Source: Pseudomonas sp. GM79
GTDB taxonomy: Bacteria > Pseudomonadota > Gammaproteobacteria > Pseudomonadales > Pseudomonadaceae
Direction: 5' to 3'
Length of the DNA stretch: 61,736 bases
Assembly (NCBI RefSeq): GCF_000282495.1
Contig: NZ_AKJE01000082.1
Location: 1-61,736 of the forward strand
Part shown: piece after piece, positions 52,562 through 58,762 of the stretch
How the letters are laid out: each line of letters starts with the position of its first letter
How positions within the stretch are numbered: the first letter of the stretch is position 1
Translations under genes and position numbers: made by a program
The notes under the pieces: generated by a model
The model's input: only the letters and a program-made list of their open reading frames with translations
Told to the model about the DNA's origin: nothing
Database searches by the model: none

Positions 52562-52580
52562 TCCAAAACCGAGTCGCCCC

Positions 52581-52658
52581 CTTCGCGAGCAAGCCCGCTC
52601 CCACATTGGATCTTCGGCGTTACATATATCCAATGTGGGAGCGGGCTTGCTCGCGAAG
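52581..52658. repeat. REP pair after the ATP-grasp gene
   Basis: Inverted units at 52581-52604 and 52635-52658 around a 30-bp spacer. The remaining ~130 bp before pabB show no other feature. Confidence 0.93.
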
Positions 52659-52786
52659 ACTGACTCCCAATCACCACAGCCCTCAACCCTGTCGCCAATC
52701 TGCCAATCCCCGACATACCCTCTAGGAGCAAATCCCGCAGAGGACTACAATCGCTCCCCCGCCTCGATGGCTGATCTGCCCCGCCC

Positions 52787-54124
52787 ATGCTGACCTGTTC
52801 CGTACACCCGCTGCCCTATCGCGCCAACCCCGCCGAGTACTTCGCGGCGATTCGTCATGCCCCCGGTGCCGTGCTGCTCGACAGCGGCCGGCCGAGCGCC
52901 GAGCGTGGGCGTTATGACCTGCTCAGCGCCTGGCCGCTGGAACAACTGGCTGTGTTACCGGATGAAAGCGGCAGCCATTTCCTGCAACGCCTTCGCGACA
53001 CTCTGAAGCGACTCGGTAAAGCCACTGTTCCTTTCGACCTGCCTTTCGCCGGTGGCCTGATCGGTTATCTGAGCTATGACTTCGGCCGGCATCTGGAAAA
53101 CCTGCCGAGCCAGGCGCGGGACGACCTGCAATTGCCTGACGCACGTTTTGGACTGTACGACTGGGCCCTGATCAGCGATCACCACTTGGCCACCAGCCAA
53201 CTGGTGTTCCACCCGGCGCTGATCGACAGCGAGCGGCAGCGGCTGCTCGAACTGTTCACGCAACCTGCACCTCAGAAAACCGAGCCTTTCAAACTCGACG
53301 GCCCGATGAGTGCCGACCTGAGCGCCGACGACTATCGACAAGCCTTCGAACGCATTCAGCAGTACATTCAGGCCGGCGACTGCTATCAGGTCAACTTCGC
53401 CCAGCGCTTTCGTGCGCAATGCCAGGGCGATCCATGGGCCGCGTACTGCGCGCTGCGGGCGGCGTGCCCGACACCTTTTTCCGGTTTCCAGAGCCTGCCC
53501 GACGGCGGCGCGGTGCTGAGCCTGTCGCCGGAGCGTTTCGTCAAAGTCAGTGAGCGCCACGTCGAAACCCGCCCGATCAAAGGCACCCGCCCCCGCGGTC
53601 TGACTGCAGTTGAAGATGCGGCGAACGCCGCCGAACTGCTGGCCAGCCCCAAGGACCGTGCGGAAAACCTGATGATCGTCGATTTGCTGCGCAACGACCT
53701 CGGCCGTACCTGCCGCATCGGCTCGGTGCGGGTGCCGGAGTTGTTCAGTCTGGAAAGCTATCCGAACGTGCATCACCTGGTGAGCAGCGTTACCGGCGAG
53801 CTGGCGAATGACAAGGATGCGCTGGACTTGATTGCCGGCAGCTTCCCCGGCGGCTCGATTACCGGCGCGCCGAAGATTCGTGCCATGCAGATCATCGATG
53901 AGCTGGAACCGACCCGTCGTGGATTGTATTGCGGTTCATTGCTGTACCTGGACGTGCGCGGCGAGATGGACAGCTCCATCGCCATCCGTAGTTTGCTGGT
54001 CAAGGATGGACAGGTGTGCTGCTGGGGTGGCGGCGGGATCGTCGCGGATTCGGACTGGCAGGCGGAATATCAGGAATCGATAACCAAGGTGAAGGTGCTG
54101 CTCGATACACTGCAAAACCTTTAA
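52787..54124 (+). CDS. pabB: Aminodeoxychorismate synthase component I
   Basis: PabB makes 4-amino-4-deoxychorismate from chorismate and ammonia, the first step toward p-aminobenzoate and folate. The 445-residue protein shows GLIGYLSYDFGRHLENLP near the N-terminus, then the chorismate-binding domain with CYQVNFAQRF (~206), RPIKGTRPRG (~263), NLMIVDLLRNDLGR and FPGGSITGAPKIRAMQIID (~361). PIKGTRPRG, with Lys, is the PabB form; anthranilate synthases usually have Ala there. The start is ATG 52787. It stands alone. Confidence 0.94.
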   Translation: MLTCSVHPLPYRANPAEYFAAIRHAPGAVLLDSGRPSAERGRYDLLSAWPLEQLAVLPDESGSHFLQRLRDTLKRLGKATVPFDLPFAGGLIGYLSYDFGRHLENLPSQARDDLQLPDARFGLYDWALISDHHLATSQLVFHPALIDSERQRLLELFTQPAPQKTEPFKLDGPMSADLSADDYRQAFERIQQYIQAGDCYQVNFAQRFRAQCQGDPWAAYCALRAACPTPFSGFQSLPDGGAVLSLSPERFVKVSERHVETRPIKGTRPRGLTAVEDAANAAELLASPKDRAENLMIVDLLRNDLGRTCRIGSVRVPELFSLESYPNVHHLVSSVTGELANDKDALDLIAGSFPGGSITGAPKIRAMQIIDELEPTRRGLYCGSLLYLDVRGEMDSSIAIRSLLVKDGQVCCWGGGGIVADSDWQAEYQESITKVKVLLDTLQNL

Positions 54125-54129
54125 AAGAA

Positions 54130-54198
54130 TCGCGGGCAAGCCCGCTCCCACAGGTTATGTGATCAACACAAATCCTGTGGGAGCGGGCTTGCCCGCGA
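54130..54198. repeat. REP pair, GGGCTTGCCCGCGA subtype
   Basis: Inverted units TCGCGGGCAAGCCCGCTCCC and complement at 54130-54152 and 54177-54198, separated by 24 bp. This subtype has GCCCGC on both sides, and it starts 5 bp after the pabB stop. Confidence 0.92.
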
Positions 54199-54216
54199 TG
54201 GGGCCCTCCCTGACGA

Positions 54217-54834
54217 CTACAAACTCAACGCCCGGTTCGAAGCCTTGATGAACTCTTGCTTCAACTCCGCAAAGCTGTGCACCGCCGGGAACTGTGGAAA
54301 CTCACGAATCACATTGTCCGGTGCATGGAACAGAATCCCGGCATCGGCCTCGCCCAGCATCGTCGTATCGTTGTAGGAATCCCCCGCCGCGATCACCCGG
54401 TAGTAGAGGCTCTTGAACGCCAATACCGACTGACGCTTGGGATCTTTCTGACGCAACTGATAGCCCGTGACCCGACCGGCATCGTCGGTAATCAGACGAT
54501 GGCAAAGCAAGGTCGGAAAGCCCAGTTGACGCATCAGCGGCTGGGAGAATTCGTAAAAGGTGTCCGACAGAATCACCACCTGAAAGCGCTCACGCAGCCA
54601 GTCGACGAATTCGCTGGCGCCTTCCAGAGGCTTGAGCGTGGCGATCACTTCCTGAATGTCGGAAAGCTTCAGGCCGTGCTCGTCGAGAATCCGCAAGCGC
54701 TGCTTCATCAACACGTCGTAGTCGGGAATGTCCCGAGTGGTGGCCCTGAGGGAGTCGATCCCGGTTTTTTCGGCAAAGGCGATCCAGATTTCCGGGACCA
54801 GCACACCTTCAAGATCCAGACAGGCAATTTCCAC
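54217..54834 (-). CDS. thrH: Phosphoserine/homoserine phosphotransferase ThrH
   Basis: A 205-residue HAD-family enzyme with phosphoserine phosphatase activity and phosphoserine-to-homoserine phosphotransfer activity. The nucleophile motif is CLDLEGVLVPE (Asp7) at the N-terminus; other HAD motifs are VVILSDTFYEF (~88), the Lys-containing loop KDPKR, and IAAGDSYNDTTMLGEADAGI (~155). The start is GTG 54834, with GGGAG 6 bp upstream, giving VEIACLDLEG; an upstream frame is open but the HAD motif must be near the start. It is divergent from cysH. Confidence 0.94.
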   Translation of the reverse strand: MEIACLDLEGVLVPEIWIAFAEKTGIDSLRATTRDIPDYDVLMKQRLRILDEHGLKLSDIQEVIATLKPLEGASEFVDWLRERFQVVILSDTFYEFSQPLMRQLGFPTLLCHRLITDDAGRVTGYQLRQKDPKRQSVLAFKSLYYRVIAAGDSYNDTTMLGEADAGILFHAPDNVIREFPQFPAVHSFAELKQEFIKASNRALSL

Positions 54835-55008
54835 AAGACACTCCCATTTTGTACTGTTTATTGAGTCGAGCGAGCAAAAGGACTGCCGAACTCTAGCGAC
54901 TCGCCCTTCTCCGTGCAACGCAGAGGGCGCACCAGCCGCCGCAGGATTTTGTTACCATCAGGCACATATAGAGCGCCCAGCGCCACCGACCTGTAGGAAG
55001 CCGCCCTG

Positions 55009-55749
55009 ATGAGCCCATCGTTCGATGTCGTGGAACTCGCCACGACCTATGCCAACAAATCCGCTCAGGACATCCTGAAACTCGCGTTCGCCGAGTTCGG
55101 CGATGACCTGTGGATATCTTTCAGCGGCGCCGAGGATGTGGTGCTGGTGGACATGGCCTGGAAGCTGAACAAGAACGTCAAGGTGTTCAGTCTCGACACC
55201 GGCCGCTTGCACCCCGAGACCTACCGCTTCATCGAGCAGGTGCGCGAGCACTACAAGATCGATATCGAAGTCGTGTCGCCGGACTACACCAAGCTCGAAC
55301 CTTTCGTGAAGGAAAAGGGCCTGTTCAGTTTCTACAAGGACGGTCATGGCGAGTGCTGCGGTATCCGCAAGATCGAGCCGTTGCGTCGCAAGCTCTCGGG
55401 CGTAACCGCCTGGGCCACCGGCCAGCGTCGGGACCAGAGCCCGGGCACCCGCAGTGCGGTCGCGGTGCTGGAAATCGATACCGCGTTCTCCACCCCGGAA
55501 CGCACCCTGTACAAATTCAACCCGCTGGCGCAAATGACCAGCGAAGAGATCTGGGGCTACATTCGCATGCTGGAGCTGCCGTACAACAGCCTGCATGAGC
55601 GCGGCTTCATCAGCATCGGCTGCGAGCCTTGCACCCGTCCGGTGTTGCCGAACCAGCATGAGCGCGAAGGTCGTTGGTGGTGGGAAGAAGCCACGCAGAA
55701 AGAATGCGGGCTGCATGCCGGGAACATCATCAGCAAATCCAAGGCTTAA
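55009..55749 (+). CDS. cysH: Adenylylsulfate (APS) reductase, CysH family
   Basis: CysH reduces activated sulfate to sulfite. The 246-residue protein has the nucleotide-binding loop WISFSGAEDVVL (~36), LDTGRLHPETY (~64) and the C-terminal catalytic cysteine in KECGLH. The pairs ECCGIRK (~116-117) and GCEPCTRP (~205/208) are the four ligands of the [4Fe-4S] cluster found in APS reductases and missing from PAPS reductases, so APS is the expected substrate. The start is ATG 55009, after a GTAGGAAGCC ribosome site. Confidence 0.95.
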   Translation: MSPSFDVVELATTYANKSAQDILKLAFAEFGDDLWISFSGAEDVVLVDMAWKLNKNVKVFSLDTGRLHPETYRFIEQVREHYKIDIEVVSPDYTKLEPFVKEKGLFSFYKDGHGECCGIRKIEPLRRKLSGVTAWATGQRRDQSPGTRSAVAVLEIDTAFSTPERTLYKFNPLAQMTSEEIWGYIRMLELPYNSLHERGFISIGCEPCTRPVLPNQHEREGRWWWEEATQKECGLHAGNIISKSKA

Positions 55750-55781
55750 AAAATCATAGTCTTAGACCGCGTTATCGTTCA

Positions 55782-55872
55782 TCGCGGGCAAGCCACGCTC
55801 CCACAGGTTTTGTGTCGTTTACATCATTACTATACGACTCAAAACCCTGTGGGAGCGGGCTTGCTCGCGAAG
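55782..55872. repeat. Mixed REP pair after cysH
   Basis: Inverted units of different subtype: the left is TCGCGGGCAAGCCACGCTCC (55782-55801, continuing CAC) and the right is GTGGGAGCGGGCTTGCTCGC (55849-55872). The halves do not match perfectly, suggesting recombination or independent decay. Confidence 0.88.
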
Positions 55873-55897
55873 GCCGCACCTCGGTTCTAAATCAGAC

Positions 55898-56821
55898 TCA
55901 CAGCGCACTGAACCGCTGCCCCAACCCCTGCTCCGCAAACTGCTCAATGATGAAATCGACAAACGCCCGGGTCTTGCCCGGTAGCAGTTTGTGTTCGGCG
56001 TAATAGATTGAGATGTTGCCGTCATCGACGTACCAGTCAGGCAACACCCGCTGCAACGTCCCCGCATCCAGATAACCCACGGCAAACGGCATGCTCACCA
56101 ACGCAATGCCTAACCCCTGAGCCGCCGTGGCGCAGGCGGCTTCCGAATCGCTCATGGTCATCCGCGCCTTGAGCGTTAGCGGGCTGTGTTGCCGGGTGCG
56201 ACTGGTCAACTGCCAGGAACGCACGCGTCCCGTCTGCGGCGAGCGTATCAAGATGCCGTCGTGGTATTTGAGGTCGTCAGGCTCGACGATCGCCTCGTAT
56301 TTCGCGAGGTACTCGGCTGAAGCCACCAACACCCGATGGGCGGGCGTCAGCTTGCGCGCCACCACCCCTTGGGGCAGTTCGAATCCGCCACCAATCGCCG
56401 CATCGAATCCCTGGCCGATCAGGTCGACCTGGCGGTTATCGAAATGCCAGTCCGGGTTGATCGCCGGAAAGCGCTGCAGAAACTCGCCCAGCAACGGCAC
56501 GATGTACAAACGCCCGAACACTGTGCCCATGCTGACTTTCAATGTGCCGGCGGGACGTCCTTCGGCGCTGGCCAGGTTGGCCACGGCATTCTGGATCGTG
56601 TGCAGGCTGGCGCTGACTTCGCCGAGAAACAGCTGACCGGCCTCAGTCAGCGTCAAGCTGCGCGTGCTGCGCTGGAAAAGCCGCACACCCAGTCGCGCCT
56701 CCAGCTTGGCAACGCTCTTGCCCACCGCCGCCGGCGTCAGGCTCAAGCGCCGCGCCGCTTCGGCGAAGCTGCCAACCTCGGCGCTACGCACGAAGCATTC
56801 GATACTGCTGAAGGTTTCCAT
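55898..56821 (-). CDS. LysR-family transcriptional regulator
   Basis: A 307-residue LysR-type regulator. The N-terminal HTH reads FVRSAEVGSFAEAARRLSLT and AAVGKSVAKLEARLGVRLFQR (~10-55); a periplasmic-binding-protein-like effector domain (~90-295) follows. ATG 56821 (METFSSIECF) is chosen; a GTG three codons upstream is also in frame. It is divergent from an SDR oxidoreductase gene 124 bp away, the classic regulator/target arrangement, and probably controls it. The effector is unknown. Confidence 0.9.
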   Translation of the reverse strand: METFSSIECFVRSAEVGSFAEAARRLSLTPAAVGKSVAKLEARLGVRLFQRSTRSLTLTEAGQLFLGEVSASLHTIQNAVANLASAEGRPAGTLKVSMGTVFGRLYIVPLLGEFLQRFPAINPDWHFDNRQVDLIGQGFDAAIGGGFELPQGVVARKLTPAHRVLVASAEYLAKYEAIVEPDDLKYHDGILIRSPQTGRVRSWQLTSRTRQHSPLTLKARMTMSDSEAACATAAQGLGIALVSMPFAVGYLDAGTLQRVLPDWYVDDGNISIYYAEHKLLPGKTRAFVDFIIEQFAEQGLGQRFSAL

Positions 56822-56945
56822 AAGCGTCACTATAAACTTCTGGTTTACACAGACTATAGCAATGACGGTCTACCCGCGAAGTAGTGCGAAGCCGATACTC
56901 GACTCCAACAACAAGGCAGCCCGCCTTGAATTTCTGGAGATCGAC

Positions 56946-57692
56946 ATGACCACTCAACACCTCAGCGGTAAAGTAGCTCTGATTCAAGGCGGTTCACGCG
57001 GCATCGGTGCTGCCATCGTCAAACGCCTGGCCGCCGAAGGCGCTACCGTCGCCTTCACTTACGTCAGCTCTACCGCCAAAGCCGAAGAGTTGCAAAACAG
57101 CATCACCAGCGCCGGTGGCAACGCCCTGGCCATCAAGGCCGACAGCGCCGATGCCGTCGCGATTCGCAATGCCGTTAAGGTCACCGTCGAAGCCTTCGGT
57201 CGCCTGGACATCCTGGTCAACAACGCAGGCGTTCTGGCCGTCGCGTCGCTGGAAGACTTCAAACTCGAAGACTTCGACCAGACCCTGGCGATCAATGTGC
57301 GCAGTGTGTTCATCGCCACTCAGGAAGCCGCCAAACACATGACCGAAGGCGGTCGCATCGTCAACATTGGCAGCACCAATGCCGAGCGCATGCCCTTCGC
57401 CGGTGGTGGCCCGTACGCCATGAGCAAATCGGCGCTGGTCGGCTTGACCAAAGGCCTGGCCCGCGACCTCGGCCCACGGGGTATCACCATCAACAACGTG
57501 CAACCAGGCCCGGTCGACACCGACATGAACCCCGCCAGCGGCGACTTCGCTGAAAGCCTGATCCCGCTGATGGCCGTGGGTCGTTATGGAAGAGTGGAAG
57601 AAATCGCCAGCTTCGTCGCTTATCTGGTTGGCCCCGAAGCCGGCTACATCACCGGTGCCAGCCTGACCATCGACGGTGGTTTCGGCGCCTGA
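56946..57692 (+). CDS. Short-chain dehydrogenase/reductase
   Basis: A 248-residue classical SDR. The cofactor loop is QGGSRGIGAAI (~14-24), then NNAGVLAVA (~90), catalytic Ser in NIGSTNAE (~138) and YAMSK (Tyr ~153, Lys ~157). PGPVDTDMN and TGASLTIDGGFGA complete the fold. NADP(H) is likely from the basic residue after the second Gly. ATG 56946 follows GGAGATCGAC. The substrate cannot be read from the sequence. Divergence from the LysR gene suggests inducible expression. Confidence 0.92.
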   Translation: MTTQHLSGKVALIQGGSRGIGAAIVKRLAAEGATVAFTYVSSTAKAEELQNSITSAGGNALAIKADSADAVAIRNAVKVTVEAFGRLDILVNNAGVLAVASLEDFKLEDFDQTLAINVRSVFIATQEAAKHMTEGGRIVNIGSTNAERMPFAGGGPYAMSKSALVGLTKGLARDLGPRGITINNVQPGPVDTDMNPASGDFAESLIPLMAVGRYGRVEEIASFVAYLVGPEAGYITGASLTIDGGFGA

Positions 57693-57703
57693 TGCAGGTC
57701 ACT

Positions 57704-57792
57704 GTGGGAGCGGGCTTGCTCGCGAAGGCGTCGTATCAGTCGACATTGATGTTGCCTGACACTCCCTCTTCGCGAGCAAGCCCGCTCCCACA
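57704..57792. repeat. REP pair after the SDR gene
   Basis: Inverted units at 57704-57727 and 57768-57792 between the convergent SDR and HAD genes. No U-tract terminator is seen there. Confidence 0.93.
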
Positions 57793-57803
57793 TCAGATAG
57801 GTG

Positions 57804-58499
57804 TCAAGCCCACTCAAGTGCCGGCAGGCCACATGCACCGGGCTTGAACGCCTTCAACGTACGAAGAATGCCATCGGCGTGTGCGTACTTTTCGTCGGCC
57901 ATCGCCGCATCCGGGATCGCAATCGCCGTCATCCCCGCCGCTTTCGCCGCCGTGACACCGAACGGCGAATCCTCGAACACCAGGCAATCCCCGGGCGCGA
58001 CACCCAGACGCCGCGCCGCCGTCAGGAAGATATCCGGCGCCGGTTTGGCCGCGCCCACTTCCGGGTCATCCGCGGTGACGATGAAGTCGAACAGCGCAAA
58101 CCAGTCGCGGTGCAAGGTGGTTTTCTCGCCGAACGACTGACGTGAAGAACTGGTGCCCACCGCAATAGGAATGTTGTTGGCCTTCAAGTGCCTAACCAGT
58201 TCCTCTGCGCCAGGCATCGCCAGCGCCGTCGGAAAACGCTCGCGCATCAGCGGTTCGCGGATCACCAGAAACTCTTCGGCTGTAATTGGCAGGTCCAGCG
58301 CCTCGACCACATAGCGCGCCAGATCACCCGCGCCACGACCGATGATGTTCTGTTTGACGCTCCAGTCGAAGGTCCGGCCATAACGCCCGGCAATAATGGA
58401 CGTGACCTCGGTGTAAATACCCTCGGTGTCCAGCAGCAAGCCGTCCATGTCGAATATCACGGCCTTGATCGGGCCGAACTCATCCAAGGGTGCATTCAT
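57804..58499 (-). CDS. HAD-IA family phosphatase/phosphomutase-like hydrolase
   Basis: A 231-residue haloacid-dehalogenase protein of the beta-phosphoglucomutase/GS1-like subgroup. Motif I is VIFDMDGLLLDTEG (~14-27, nucleophile Asp), motif II PIAVGTSSSRQSF (~110), motif III Lys in GAAKPAPDIF (~147), and motif IV CLVFEDSPFGVTAA (~167). A helical cap (~30-95) fits small sugar-phosphate or nucleotide substrates. The start is ATG 58499. It is divergent from the Rhs gene; the 263-bp gap contains only a short GACACA/TGTGTC hairpin near 58624-58641. Confidence 0.9.
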   Translation of the reverse strand: MNAPLDEFGPIKAVIFDMDGLLLDTEGIYTEVTSIIAGRYGRTFDWSVKQNIIGRGAGDLARYVVEALDLPITAEEFLVIREPLMRERFPTALAMPGAEELVRHLKANNIPIAVGTSSSRQSFGEKTTLHRDWFALFDFIVTADDPEVGAAKPAPDIFLTAARRLGVAPGDCLVFEDSPFGVTAAKAAGMTAIAIPDAAMADEKYAHADGILRTLKAFKPGACGLPALEWA

Positions 58500-58762
58500 C
58501 GCATCTGATCCGTTTTCTCATGACATCCCAGGAGCGGCTAAGGCACGCCGGGGTCGTGATGGATTAAAGGGTTCAGCAGCATAGCGAGCGCGGTTGGCAG
58601 AGAGCAACGGGCAATGCCTGGCGGACACAAAAAACTGTGTCGAGGACGCCCACGATGATTTAGCGACTTCCCCTACACCAAACACCTCTTTTCCCGACTT
58701 CTTTCCTCGTTGATCCCCCGCAAAGTCTTGCGCTCCAGATTAATCAGCGCGAGGGACTGCGA

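Noticed and set aside
5005..57792. Repeated ~24-bp units as a CRISPR array
   Set aside because: Units come in inverted pairs between genes, at irregular distances across the chromosome, with no regular spacers and no cas genes. They are REP/BIME elements.
58503..58762. A small gene upstream of the Rhs gene
   Set aside because: No frame with a start, ribosome site and plausible protein was seen; only a short GACACA/TGTGTC hairpin is present.
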